Below, one piece after another: positions 11,647 to 24,485 of a stretch of 64,000 nt of DNA. The stretch comes from Lolium rigidum. Its lineage: Eukaryota > Streptophyta > Magnoliopsida > Poales > Poaceae. Position 1 is the first letter of the stretch, and each line of letters starts with the position of its first letter. The translations under genes and the position numbers were made by a program. The notes below the pieces were generated by a model. That model was not told the origin of the DNA, did no database searches, and worked only from the letters and a program-made list of their open reading frames with translations. The stretch is taken from contig NC_061512.1 of NCBI RefSeq assembly GCF_022539505.1, forward strand, positions 256,448,510 to 256,512,509. Direction: 5' to 3'.

Positions 11647-14230
11647 AGCATCCCCAAGCTTAGTTCTGCTCGTCCCGAGCAGGTAAAACGATAGCAAAGA
11701 TAATTTCTGAAGTGATATGCCATCATAACCTTGATCATACTATTTGTAAACATATGTAGTGAATGCAGCGATCAAAACAATGGTAATGACATGAGTAAAC
11801 AAGTGAATCATAAAGCAAAGACTTTTCATGAATAGTACTCCAAGACAAGTATTAATAAGTCTTGCATAAGAGTTAACTCATAAAGCAATAAATCAAAGTA
11901 AAGGCATTGAAGCAACACAAAGGAATATTAAGTTTCAGCGGTTGCTTTCAACTTGTAACATGTATATCTCATAGATAATTGTCAACATAGAGTAATATAA
12001 CAAGTGCAATATGCAAATATGTAGGAATCAATGCACGGTTCACACAAGTGTTTGCTTCTTGAGGTGGAGAGAAATAGGTGAACTGACTCAACATAAAAGT
12101 AAAGAGAATGGTCCTTCAAAGAGGAAAGCATCGATTGCTATATTTGTGCTAGAGCTTTTATTTTGAAAACATGAAACAATTTTGTCAACGGTAGTAATAA
12201 AGCATATGAGTTATGAAAGTTATATCTTACAAGTTGCAAGCCTCATCCATAGTATACTAATAGTGCCCGCACCTTGTCCTAATTAGCTTGGACTACCGGA
12301 TCTTTGCAATGCACATGTTTTAACCAAGTGTCACAATGGGGTACCTCCATGCCGCCTGTACAAAGGTCTAAGGAGAAAGCTCGCATTTTGGATTTCTCGC
12401 TTTTGATTATTCTCAACTTAGACATCCATACCGGGACAACATGGACAACAGATAATGGACTCCTCTTTAATGCATAAGCATGTGGCAACAATTATTATTC
12501 TCATATGAGATTGAGGATATATGTCCAAACTGAAACTTCCACCATGAATCATGGCTTTAGTTAGCGGCCCAAAGTTCTTCTCTAACAATATGCATGCTCC
12601 AACCATGAAGGTGGTAGATCTCTCTTACTTCGGACAAGACGGACATGCATAGCAACTCACATGATATTCAACAAAGAATAGTTGATGGCGTCCCCGTAAG
12701 CATGGTTATCGCACAACAAGCAACTTAATAAGAGATAAAGTGCATAAGTACATATTCAATACCACAATAGTTTTTAAGCTATTTGTCCCATGAGCTATAT
12801 ATTGCAAAGGTGAATGATGGAATTTTAAAGGTAGCACTCAAGCAATTTACTTTGGAATGGCGGATAAATACCATGTAGTAGGTAGGTATGGTGGACACAA
12901 ATGGCATAGTGGTTGGCTCAAGTATTTTGGATGCATGAGAAGTATTCCCTCTCGATACAAGGTTTAGGCTAGCAAGGTTATTTGAAACAAACACAAGGAT
13001 GAACGGTACAGCAAAACTCACATAAAAGACATATTGTAAACATTATAAGACTCCATACCGTCTTCCTTGTTGTTCAAAACTCAATACTAGATGTTATCTA
13101 GACTCTAGAGAAACCAAATATGCAAACCAAATTAGCAAGCTCTAAGTATTTCTTCATTAATGGGTGCAAAGTATATGATGCAAGAGCTTAAACATGAGCA
13201 CAACAATTGTCAAGTATCAAATTATCCAAGACATTTTAGAATTACTACATGTAGTATTTTCCAATTCCAACCATATAACAATTTAACGAAGAAGAAACTT
13301 CGCCATGAATACTATGAGTAGAGCCTAAGGACATACTTGTCCATATGCTACAGCGGAGCGTGTGTCTCTCCCACAAAGTGAATGCTAGGATCCATTTTAT
13401 TCAAGCAAAACAAAAAACAAAAACAAACCGACGCTCCAAGCAAAATGCATAAGATGTGACGGAATAAAAATATAGTTTCGGGGAGGAACCCGATAATGTT
13501 GTCGATGAAGAAGGGGATGCCTTGGGCATCCCCAAGCTTAGACGCTTGAGTCTTCTTAGAATATGCAGGGGTGAACCACCGGGGCATTCCCAAGCTTAGA
13601 GCTTTCACTCTCCTTGATCATATTGCATCATACTCCTCTCTTGATCCTTGAAAACTTCCTCCACACCAAACTCGAAACAACTCATTAGAGGGTTAGTGCA
13701 TAATAAAAATTCACATGTTCAGAGGTGACACAATCATTCTTAACACTTCTCGACATTGCATAAAGCTACTGGACATTAATGGATCAAAGAAATTCATCCA
13801 ACATAGCAAAAGAGGCAATGCGAAATAAAAGACAGAATCTGTCAAAACAGAACAGTCCGTAAAGATGGATTTTATTAGGCCACCAGACTTGCTCAAATGA
13901 AAATGCTCAAATTGAATGAAAGTTGCGTACATATCTGAGGATCATGCTCGTAAATTGGATTAATTTTCTGAGCTTCCTACAGGGAGGTAGACCCAGATTC
14001 GTGACAGCAAAGAAATCTGGAACTGCGCAGTAATCCAAATCTAGTACTTACTTTACTATCAAAGACTTTACTTGGCACAACAAAACATGAAAATAAGATA
14101 AGGAGAAGTTGCTACAGTAGTAAACAACTTCCAAGACACAAATATAAAACAAAAATACTGGAGTAAAAACATGGGTTGTCTCCCATAAGCGCTTTTCTTT
14201 AACGCCTTTCAGCTAGGCGCAGAAAGTGTA
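11647..14230 (-). other. Non-coding interior of the nested LTR element
   Basis: About 2.6 kb of AT-rich interior with no long frame and no recognisable retrotransposon domain on either strand. The sequence is of a kind widespread in pooid genomes. It makes the element LARD-like, a large derivative that depends on a partner for enzymes. Confidence 0.65.
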
Positions 14231-14232
14231 TC

Positions 14233-14885
14233 TCAAGTAACATCGAGAGATGAAACATCAACATCATAACCAGGGGTGTTGGGAGTTTTCTCAACCATGC
14301 ATTGTATATTATCTATGTAAGTTTCAGAGGCTCCCGTTTCATTAGTCTTAGGCTTGCTATTCTCATCAAACAAATTTTCAGGAACAAGCCAAGCATAATT
14401 ATTATCTAGAGCTTCATGTATTGCTAGGAGCTTACATGGTATTGGTGCTTTAATCTCCCCATCATCATTAGCATTATTAGTGTATTTTAGTCTATACATA
14501 TCCATTTTTTCAAGTGTTCTTTTAAAGTCGGTATAAAAGCCAAGCCTCTTATGCTTAATAAAAACTTTTCTAGCTTCTATAGCTATATCTTCAAATTCTC
14601 GCACTAAGACTTTTAGAACAAAATCTCTCTTCTCTCCCCGCTCCATATCGAAAGTGTAAGAAACATGTGTTGTATCATGGGGTTGAGACTAATAAATCTA
14701 GCTTCCATCATGCGTACCAAACAAACAGAGGCATCTTCATAAGTAGGGACAGCTTTTGCAAGTGGTATATCTTTAAGATCTTCATGCATACTAATATGGG
14801 TGAAAAATTCTTCTATATTATCTCTTCCAATTATAGACCCTTGTCCCACCGGTATGTCTTTTGTGGTAAAATTAAAAGGAAACAT
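14233..14885 (-). pseudogene. Broken unknown ORF of the nested LTR element
   Basis: Two overlapping minus-strand frames lie just downstream of the primer site. One (14885-14613, about 90 codons) begins MFPFNFTTKDIPVGQG. The other (14646-14233, about 137 codons) begins MERGEKRDFVLKVL and contains a charged, helix-prone stretch (EFEDIAIEARKVFIKHKR). They overlap near 14640 in different frames, which fits one ancestral frame split by a small indel. I recognise no zinc knuckle or gag domain and assign no function. The position after the primer site is that of gag. Confidence 0.5.
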
Positions 14886-15091
14886 GATGAAATAAGTAAA
14901 GTAAATGCAAGTAACTAATTTTTTTGTGTTTTTGATATAGCAAACAAGACAGTAAATAAAGTAAAGCTAGCAACTAATTTTTTTGTGTTTTGATATAAGT
15001 GCAGCAAACAAAGTAGTAAATAAAATAAAGCAAGACAAAAACAAAGTAAAGAGATTGAGAAGTGGAGACTCCCCTTGCACCGTGTCTTGAT

Positions 15092-15110
15092 CTCCCCGGC
15101 AACGGCGCCA
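15092..15110 (-). other. Primer-binding site of the nested element (tRNA-Asp type)
   Basis: On the minus strand this reads TGGCGCCGTTGCCGGGGAG, complementary to the 3' end of plant tRNA-Asp (…CCCCGGCAACGGCGCCA). It lies 10 bp inside the right-hand LTR and fixes the element's orientation. Such primer sites are common in plant Gypsy elements. Confidence 0.85.
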
Positions 15111-15120
15111 GAAATTTGCT

Positions 15121-16707
15121 TGATGCGTGTAGTTGACACGTCCGTTGGGAACCCCAAGAGGAAGGTGTGATGCGCACAGCGGCAAATTTCTCTCAGTAAG
15201 AAACCAAGGTTTAATCGAACCGAGTAGGAGTCAAGAAGCACGTTGAAGGTTGATGGCGGCGGGATGTAGTGCGGCGCAACACCGGAGATTCCGGCGCCAA
15301 CGTGGAACCTGCACAACACAACCAAAGTACTTTGCCCCAACGAAACAGTGAGGTTGTCAATCTCACCGGCTTGCTGTAACAAAGGATTAACCGTATTGTG
15401 TGGAAGATGATTGTTTGCAGATAAAACAGTAAAAACTAGTATTGCAGCAGATTTGTATTTCAGTATAAAAGAATGGACCGGGGTCCACAGTTCACTAGAG
15501 GTGTCTCTCCCATAAGATAAAAGCATGTTGGGTGAACAAATTACGGGCAATTGACAAATAGAGAGGGCATAACAATGCACATACATGGCATGATAAGTAT
15601 AGTGAGATTTAATTGGGCATTACGACAAAGTACATAGACCGCCATCCAACTGCATCTATGCCTAAAAAGTCCACCTTCAGGTTATCGTCCGAACCCCTTC
15701 CAGTATTAAGTTGCAAAGCAACGGACAATTGCATTAAGTATGGTGCGTAATGTAATCAACAACTACATCCTCGGACATAGCGCCAATGTTTTATCCCTAG
15801 TGGCAACAAGCACAACACAACCTTAGAACTTTCCATCACTGTCCCGGTGTCAATGCGGGCATGAACCCACTATCGAGCATAAATACTCCCTCTTGGAGTT
15901 AAGAGCAAAAACTTGGCCAGAGCCTCTACTAGTAACGGAGAGCATGCAAGATCATAAACAACACATATGAAATAACTTGATAATTAACATAACATGGTAT
16001 TCTCTATCCATCGGATCCCGACAAACACAACATAGAGTATTACGGATAGATGATCTTGATCATGTTAGGCAGCTCACAAGATCCAACAATGAAGCACAAT
16101 GAGGAGAAGACAACCATCTAGCTACCGCTATGGACCCATAGTCCAGGGGTGAACTACTCACTCATCACTCCGGAGGCGACCATGGCGGTGTAGAGTCCTC
16201 CGGGAGATGAATCCCCTCTCCGGCAGGGTGCCGGAGGAGATCTCCGGAATCCCCCGAGATGGGATCGGCGGCGGCGGCGTCTCGCAAGGTTTTCCGTATC
16301 GTGGTTTTTCGCATCGGGGGTTTCGCGACGGAGGCTTTAAGTAGGCGGAAGGGCGAGTCGGGGACCGACGAGGGGCCCACACCATAGGGCAGCGCGGGCC
16401 CCCCTTGGCCGCGCCGCCATGTGGTGTCGCCACCTCGTGGCCCCACTTCGTATGCTCTTCGGTCTTCCGGAAGGTTCGTGGCGAAATAGGCCCCCGGGTC
16501 TTTGTTTCGTCCAATTCCGAGAATATTTCGTTACTAGGATTTCGAAACCAAAAACAGCGAAAACGAGAACCGGCACTTCGGCATCTTGTTAATAGGTTAG
16601 TTCCGGAAAATGCACGAATATGACATAAAGTGTGCATAAAACATGTAGGTATCATCAATAATATGGCATAGAACATAAGAAATTATCGATACGTCGGAGA
16701 CGTATCG
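15121..16707 (-). repeat. LTR (5' LTR in element orientation) of the nested element
   Basis: About 1,587 bp matching 10051-11646. The outer terminal base is changed: it ends GTATCG where the other copy ends GTATCA, so the canonical TG start on the minus strand is now CG. The GTCTT duplication follows at once. Confidence 0.92.
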
Positions 16708-17943
16708 GTCTTGCAAGCATATGAATAAGTTCATAAGAGACCACATACCACGGTACGAGTAAAGAGTACTTGTCAGGAGACGAGGTTGAACAAGGTATAG
16801 AGTGATACCGAAGATCAAACCTCGGACAAGTAAAATATCGCGTGACAAAGGGAATTGGTATCGTATGTGAACGGTTCATTCGATCACTAAAGTCATCGTT
16901 GAATATGTGGGAGCCATTATGGATCTCCAGATCCCGCTATTGGTTATTGGTCGGAGTGAGTACTCAATCATGTCCGCATAGTTCACGAACCGTAGGGTGA
17001 CACACTTAAAGTTGGATGTTGAAATGGTAGAACTTGAATATGGAATGGAGTTCGAATATTTGTTCGGAGTCCCGGATGAGATCCCGGACATCACGAGGAG
17101 TTCCGGAATGGTCCGGAGAATAAGATTCATATATAGGATGTCATTTTATGTGAATTAAAATGATCCGGAAGGTTCTACGGAAGGTTCTAGAAGGTTCTAG
17201 AAAAGTCCGGAAGAAATAAGGATGGAAGGTGGAGTCCCAGAGGGACTCCACCCACCTTGGCCGGCCAACCTAAGGGAGGAGGAGTCCCAAGTGGACTCCC
17301 CACCATGGTGGCCGGCCACCCCACTAAGGAAAGGGGAGTCCCACTCCCCCTAGGTTTGGACACTTGGAAGGTTTTGTTGGGGTCTTATTCGGACTCTTTG
17401 ACCTAAACCTTGGGGCCTCCACCTATATAAAGAGGGGGAGAGAGGGGCTGGCCGGCCACTCAAGCCACCACCATGGCCGCACCCCTCAAGGGTGCCCTAG
17501 TCGGCGCCCCTCTCCCCAAACCCTAGCGGTCTCTCTCCTCCACCACATCCCGCACGCTTAAGCGAAGCTCCGCCGGATTTCTCCACTACCACCGACACCA
17601 CGCCGTCGTGCTGTCGGATTCAAGAGTAGCTACTACTTCCGCTGCCCGCTGGAACGGGGAGGTGGACGTCGTCTTCATCAACAACCGAACGTGTGACCGA
17701 TTACGGAGGTGCTGCCCGTTCGTGGCGCCGGAACCGATCGTGATCAAGATCTTCTACGCGCTTTTGCAAGCGGCAAGTGAACGTCTACCGCAGCAACAAG
17801 AGCCTCATCTTGTAGGCTTTGGAATCTCTTCAAGGGTGAGACTCGATACCCCCTCGTTGCTACCGTCTTCTAGATTGCATCTTGGCTTGGATTGCGTGTT
17901 CGCGGTAGGAAAATTTTTGTTTTCTATGCAACATTATCCTACA
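16708..17943 (+). repeat. 3' LTR of the Copia element, right part
   Basis: Continuation of the Copia 3' LTR after the nested insertion, down to the terminal CTACA. It carries the LTR TATA box at 17424-17431. With one GTCTT counted, the reconstructed 3' LTR is about 1,772 bp, against 1,773 bp for the 5' LTR. Confidence 0.92.
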
Positions 17944-17948
17944 CATGT

Positions 17949-20372
17949 CCCAAAGAAAATATAATTCATCAAGCACTATGGTGAATTTTACTTGTCATAC
18001 TTATTTTATGATCATTATTGTCCAGATTATTTTATATATAATTGCTACTCTTTGTCGATAATGGTGTGACCTTTACCGTACTTCCTCATCAGTCGTCATG
18101 CATGGTCTCTTAGTTTTTTTTCTCCATACTGATGCTCTATGTGTGTATAAAGGATATTAAAAATATTCATTTCTATGTTTGTATATATTGATGCATACTA
18201 TGATATTAAATGTAGTATAATTTTTTTACCATTTTTTTGCACTCAAATAGAGCTCACCAAATGTGTTACATCTTCAATGTTTTTGTGGACATGTCTAGCA
18301 ACCAAGTTGGTGGGTTTTGCACTATCTTTTCATGAGTAGGTACTTATATGTATTTCTAACTATATGTTCATATTCATATATATTCTTTTTCTTACACATC
18401 AACCAACTTGAATAAATAAAACAAGTAAAATTGGATCCCAAACTTAAATGTATGTTCATGATCCTGATTGACAGTGAAATTGCAAAAGACCATCTCTTTA
18501 GAAATAGAGCCATTTTAATCAAGGCGTGGTTCTACAATGAGCCTAACATACATAGACCTAATAATAAGATAATGTCCACATACACGTTGGAAATTCTAAT
18601 CCTATATATATTCAGTCTATTCCACAAGTCTTTCATGGTCCTTTGGAAGTAATTCCATGGAAAAAATTGTATCAAGATAGCAAGCTGCAAAACTTAAATT
18701 ATTTGCATGTATCTTATTTGTATAATTGGACTATTACATGTTTATGGAATACTATATCAAGTTATAACATGAAAAGCATTATATTACTTCAAATGCAACT
18801 TGCACCCAGATGAATCGGCCGGGGTCATGACAGTTTGAAGTAAGGTAATGCTTGTCCTAAGTTAACTTGTTGTAGAATTCCATAGACTTGTACAAGTATT
18901 TATATACAAAGAATATACGTGAAAATAATTTTAATTTTGCAACTTGTTATGTTGATCGAATTACCTTCCAAGGAATTACCTCCAAAAGACTTGTGTCGTA
19001 GATTGAATATATAAAGTATTAGAATTTCCATTGAGTATGTAGACATTAACCAATTATTAGATCCATGTATGTTTGACTCATGGTAGCAATAATCCGTGAT
19101 TATAATGGTGTTTTTTAAGAGGTTGTCTTTCCTGATTAAACTGCCAACCTAGATCATGAACATACATTACAGTTTTGGATCTAATTTACTTGTTTTATTT
19201 CTTCAAGTTGTTGTGTGTAGTTAAGGCAAAGTATTTTAGTTAGGGCAGATGTTTCGAAAGACATGTATGTTCCAGCTAAAGAAAATAGAGTGCGAACTCT
19301 CCAACCAACTTGGTAGAAATAGATGTCCAACACAACATTGATGATGTAACACAATTGATGATCTTTATCTGGTTTCATAATAACAATAACAAAACTTTTA
19401 TAAATATATAGGAACTTAATAAGGAAGACATGTTTTAATATCGTTTCCATGCATATGGAGAGAATAAATATGGAAAATAAATGAATAACTAAGAGGTCAT
19501 GCATGATGAACAATGAAAAAGTATGGTAAATGTCAAAACATTATCAATGAAGAGTATCAACATTGCATGAACTATTTTGAAAAGTAATCAAAACATATGT
19601 TAAGGTATAACAAAGAAAATACATCGTGCATGTTGACAAAATATTTTTTGGTACAAATTGAACATCCTCTTTGTTTACTCTTGAAGCAAGAAACCAACAT
19701 AAATCATCTAAGAAAATATTTTCAAATATGTGTTCATAAGTATAGTTATATCAAAATCTCCATATGGAATCTGGATTTTTCATGGAACTAATCCAAATAC
19801 ATTACTTCATTAATAGACCAAAAAAACTCTGGTTAGAAATCAAGTTTCATGTTAGTTGAGTGTTTCACTAATGGTTCCTAAAAACATATGAGCAGCATTT
19901 GTATTTTTATAAATCATACATATATTAGAATCAGGAAAAGTTATCAAAAGAAATAGAAAAACAGTCAAACATTGATGATAAGACTCAAAGATGTTCTACT
20001 TACTTTACAATCAAACAATACAATCTTATATTCACACGAAGGTATATGATCGAAAACTCCTTTGCTTTAGCATATGATTCAAACAACAAGCAAAAGGTGG
20101 TAGAAAGCTTGATACATAGTTACCACCCAATTTCCAAAAAAACACACAGATTTATAAATTATGAAATTATGTTTTAAATTTTGACCAATGGCATAACCTA
20201 GTGGTTTATAAGAAACACACAAGTTGAAGCGATTAACCTCTATTGAGTAGTAGATTGCAATATCAGAAGTCAAAAAAATTCTATTCGCATTAGAAAAAAG
20301 TTAGAAACAATCTTACCTCCTCCATTGTAGGAATTGTTTTCATTTTTTTCCAAAATTAAGTATGCTTGGTAT
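17949..20372. other. AT-rich intergenic DNA, no gene seen
   Basis: Strongly AT-rich sequence with only short frames and no domain, RNA gene or clear element termini. It is probably old, decayed repeat DNA. Confidence 0.6.
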
Positions 20373-20530
20373 TTAACTAGACAAGGATGTGCCAAACAAG
20401 AAACATTTTCTCCCGAAAAGTCTAATCATAGTAGTAAATAACCTGGGGCAACACGAGCATATAACAAATAAAGAACAGGAACTTTGACAGCGCAGCTCGC
20501 CACAAGCCTCTGGCAACTCTAAAAGATAAC

Positions 20531-21049
20531 ATGAAGAAAGCGGCAGAGCTCCTGGCCAAGGACAATGACCAGATTGAAATTGAGCATCTGTGGACAATCA
20601 TTGCCACAATCATGAAGCACCAGAGCAAGACGGATACTTCGCGCAAGTTGGAATCCAACACGGAAGCATGTATGTCTACAGCGCAGAAGCAGCCTACTGA
20701 AAAGTCAAGGGAGCACCGCAACGATCAATCGCGCACCGGATCTACGGAGCACCGGAGAAAGACCAGGGAGCACCCAAATCCGATCCTCATACCTTCGGAT
20801 ACTCCTCCTAGGGACAAAGCTAAGCGGAAGGATGTGATGTACTCTGGCAAGGACAAGTACGGGAACCCGTCGCCTCCAAGGAATCCGTACCTGCCTCCGC
20901 GCCCTCCCCAACGAAGTCCTGCCGGAAACGCCAGACCCCATAGGCCGGGCGGAATCAATATTCGCGACAACGTTGAACCCAGGAACAGTTTACATGCCCG
21001 GAAGGGCATGGATGCCACACGGTCGTTTACATGCCCGCGAACAACTTGA
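20531..21049 (+). pseudogene. Gag-like retrotransposon fragment (tentative)
   Basis: A 172-codon frame that is compositionally unlike the AT-rich DNA to its left. It has a charged helix-prone N-terminus (KKAAELLAKDNDQIEIEHLW) and a basic, Pro/Arg-rich C-terminal half (PRNPYLPPRPPQRSP). This pattern resembles the region around the nucleocapsid end of plant Gypsy gag proteins, but I see no CCHC knuckle and no pol. It could instead be a low-complexity host exon fragment. No flanking LTR was recognised. Confidence 0.3.
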
Positions 21050-21059
21050 TCAGATTGGG

Positions 21060-22030
21060 TTAGTTTAGTTATCTATGCTCCATTCGGATCAGTAGTAAAC
21101 TAATCCAAACCAGCATGTGGCAGCATAGGGTTCGTTCTTTCATTTGTAATAACCAAAACGTATCCTGAACCATGCATATGAGAACACGTCAAACACAAAT
21201 TTAATCCCTGCATTACTGATTCTTCCATGCCATTCAATCGTATGATTTTTTTTAAAAAAAAGAAAGGCAAACTCCGTACCATCGACTGGCATCTCACTAT
21301 ACTCCAACCCTCCAAAAGATGATCCTGAAACAGGCAAGGTCTCGCGCCAAAATCAGGCGAACCTGGCCAGGGTAACGAAAGTGTCCATGTTCATCGAACT
21401 GCATGTTTCGGCCCTTGAGCTTACCAGGAGTCACGAGTGTAATGACACCATTTATCAACAGTACTGCAATTGCCATCGTCTTCAAAGACCATGTTTTGTA
21501 CTTACCTTATCATTCATCAACGGGATAAGGTCTTAATTTTGATTTGTTCTGGTTAGGCTGTACAGTTCCATGTTTCCACGCTGAATGAACCACGCCGAGA
21601 TCATGGGAGCGTTCAGTTTCAGGGAACCACATGTTCCCCGCAGTTCTTGCCGAAGCACTGTCCTGTTTTTATTTCTAATGGGAAGCAGTACTGACTATTG
21701 ATTTCGGCCAGCTGAGGTTCGATTCGTTGGGTTCATTTTGTATTCTACAAACAATATACAATTGCACAAGTACATTAGCCTTAGGAATACAAAATAGCAT
21801 AGAAATATTTTAGATCCGCGGCACGTTTCGCAAATATTTCAACGTCGACTTAGCAACTGCACGGCTATGCTATCGAAATTGCAGCGATGTTTAAGAGGGG
21901 GATCATGGACAGAGTGTACAACAACTACTCTCCTTTGTTTCCCCAAGTGCAAGTAAAACCAAGTTTTCTTTTTAGGGTAAGTAAAATCAAATCATGTGTA
22001 GCAGAATACTAGTATCACAGGTTTGATAAT
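21060..22030. other. Intergenic DNA, no gene seen
   Basis: No supportable coding region. Frames on the minus strand are short and unlike known proteins. Confidence 0.5.
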
Positions 22031-22140
22031 ACTCCCTCCGTCCCCTAAAAGTTATCTTAATTTTTTAAAAAAATTGTCTAACTTTTTTTTGAGGGGTTTG
22101 AAATTTGTCTAACTAGATATACTTACATGCATTTTGCAAC

Positions 22141-22206
22141 CAGAGGGGTACTAGTTTTTTTTTTTTTTTTTTTTTTGAGAAAAACCAGAGGCAGAGGGGT
22201 ACTAGT
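22141..22206 (-). mobile_element. Extremely short poly(A) retroposon scar
   Basis: The 15-bp sequence CAGAGGGGTACTAGT is directly repeated at 22141-22155 and 22192-22206. Between the copies lie 36 bp: a run of about 21 T followed by GAGAAAAACCAGAGG. On the minus strand this is a ...TTTTTCTC tail end plus poly(A), as in grass LINE 3' ends. It fits a non-LTR insertion truncated almost to its tail. Slippage is the alternative. Confidence 0.55.
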
Positions 22207-22209
22207 GTA

Positions 22210-24260
22210 GCAGTACCATCGGACAAAGCCTTAAGCCCATGACCAAATTGAACGCGTCCATGGGCTCTGGGGCCTGAATCGAACGCTTGGCAGATACCCC
22301 AAATGACTCTGAACTAAAGTCCGTCAGCATTACCATAATGATGGCTAGCTAAAAAAACTGTATCTTCGTTCCTAACAGAACCGCCGGCGCCTCCAAATCC
22401 TAGTTAGCCTCTACCTTCGCCTTCTCTAGATCGGTCCCCCTCCTCTGACCGACCTCACCAGCGTCGGCAGGGATAGGAACCCGATCCTTTTTTGACACAT
22501 GTCTCAATGGAGATGACATCGTTTATAATGAATGATCTTCAGTTTTTCGTTCGATAACGAGATATCCTTCTTGACGTCAATGGTGGTGTTGGAAGATTAC
22601 ACTTTTTCTAAATATGAGTCTTTAAATCCTGCTTCGCTAGATTTATTTTAGATCTTCTCTCATAGTTGCCATCGCGGTAATTGTCCTCGCAATATCTGCC
22701 TCGATTTCTACGTTCTCGATAATGTTGATTCGTACTCTCCGCTCCTGAACGATGTTGACAAGATTGTCCGGATATTTTGCCCTTGCCTACTGCTAGTACT
22801 CTTGTCAGTGTTGATTGACTACTTAATGGTTGCGCGCTTGCATGTAGCTCTAACATTGCAACTCAAATTAAAATTATGGAAAAAAATCTTTGTTGGTATT
22901 TACAGGTTTGTGGTATGGTATTTGATTTCGGGTGCTTTTAGGAAAGTACAGGATTATATCATTGAGAAAGAATTTGAAGACCTCGAAAATTTATTTTTTA
23001 GACTCCATTTTGTAATTTATGGAGCTCATGTATCTCTACCATATAGTATTTGCTACTTTAATGATTTAAAAAAAATTGATGGCCGGGTTCACGGTACAAG
23101 ACGCGATAAACGCATGCAGAAAACGATCGCCGGTTTTTGTTTCGTTAGTCAAATCTCGCGGATCATTCACCAACGGCCGGTGACAATGTGACATGCGCCA
23201 AATCGGTGGTTGAGAACGACAAGAAAACTGATGGTCGGAATTGTTTTGCTTTTCAAGCACGCGCGCGGTTCTGCGTTGGTCCTAATCTAATCATGGGATT
23301 CAGTATCATGGACCCTGGAAGATCCGATTTATAGCTACTCTACCACGCATATGATTCATGCTGCGGCTGTGCTGCTGTCCATGGTGGCAGGATAGAAGAA
23401 CCAATGGAACAGTACACAGGGCCTGTTTCTGTTTTATCTGGATGGTTGGGAGATGATGAGAGCTACCGTAGTTGCTCTGTCGTTCCAAAGACGCTGACAC
23501 GTGACCTAGTACGCTACACTAGAGACGACACCCCGCATGGCGAAACAAAAGAACAGTGAACCAATCTTGTTTGCACCGTGAGGATAAGCTGCTTACTCTG
23601 CTCGACCTGATCGAGACATTTCCTTATAATCATCTAACAAGTCGGCAAAACTATACCGCACGTACTAACTGACGCATGCGTGCGGCGAGCAAATTAGGGA
23701 TGGAATTCCGTCACGGATGAGATGAGACATGATCCAGCGTGGGCGACTTCCCCGGCCGACGGCCGTGCCGTGCTTGCTCATCGCGAGAAACGGTACACAC
23801 GGCCGAGCACGTGGCGGCGCCGCCGATCGATCGAGCACGCGCAGCGACAGGCGTGGCAGCTCAGCTGGCGTGGATAAGGGCTGGCTGTCGGGCGACGACG
23901 CTGCGCCCACGACCACGATGCGTGCACGCAGAGGCACAAGATAAGGCAGGAACGTACCTACGGCCTTTGGCACGTCCGAGGAGCCAGTTCTGGACTCTGG
24001 AAAACGAGAGTCTAATCTGTGAGACCGTGACCTTTGAAAGCTACGTAGAGCTGCTATCGCCTATCGATCTATCCGTGTTACTGTACCACTGCATTCGTGT
24101 TTGTGCATGGGATGGAAGTGGAACGATCATACCAACTCTCGCCCTGCTGCTGCTCGCGTGGAATTGAATTATTCCCTCCTTGTCAACGCTAATCTGGCCA
24201 AGTGTGTTTAGGTAGCTGCATGCGTGCTCCCTCTATGCGTGGAACCTCTGTGTATCTTCA
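22210..24260. other. Intergenic DNA, no gene seen
   Basis: Mixed-composition sequence. The open frames at 22802-23191 and 23739-24167 lack domains and have no splice support. No RNA gene was recognised. Confidence 0.5.
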
Positions 24261-24485
24261 CCTTTTGTCTTAAGTTCCGAAATTATGTAGTAGGAACATA
24301 GGCTTGGGTCCATTTTTACAGAAAGAACCTCTAAGAAATAGGAAATTACAACAGGGTCCAGATATTTTGCACACGGCAAAATACATCACAGAAACGTGAT
24401 CATAGCCGCCGTTGATGAAGATAGGCCTCCAGAAACGGCAATTCTTGCTTCTGCCGGGCACAATACCACTTGAGGAAGATCGGGA

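Larger units (their letters stand above)
10046..16712 (-). mobile_element. Non-autonomous Gypsy-like LTR retrotransposon nested in the Copia 3' LTR
   Basis: The element (10051-16707) is flanked by the 5-bp duplication GTCTT at 10046-10050 and 16708-16712. The intact Copia 5' LTR has a single GTCTT at the matching site, so the insertion is unambiguous. LTRs of about 1.59 kb bracket a 3.5-kb interior. It lies on the minus strand: the primer site is next to the right-hand LTR (15092-15110), and a purine-rich CTTGGGGATGC stretch on that strand abuts the left-hand LTR. There is no protease, reverse transcriptase, RNase H or integrase. Only a broken unknown frame pair follows the primer site. The tRNA-Asp-type primer suggests Gypsy affiliation, by inference. 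Confidence 0.93.
2755..17948 (+). mobile_element. BARE/Angela-type Ty1-Copia LTR retrotransposon, interrupted by a second LTR element
   Basis: The element spans 2760-17943 and is bounded by the 5-bp target duplication CATGT at 2755-2759 and 17944-17948. Both LTRs begin TGAAGGAGATATGCCCTAGA and end CCTACA. The 5' LTR is followed by an initiator-Met-type primer site and the 3' LTR is preceded by a purine-rich tract. LTR layout and sequence match the BARE/WIS/Angela lineage of grasses. A separate minus-strand LTR element (10051-16707) has inserted into the 3' LTR. The interior is badly eroded although the LTRs are almost identical. Boundaries and duplications are read directly; lineage assignment rests on known family sequence features. 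Confidence 0.93.
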
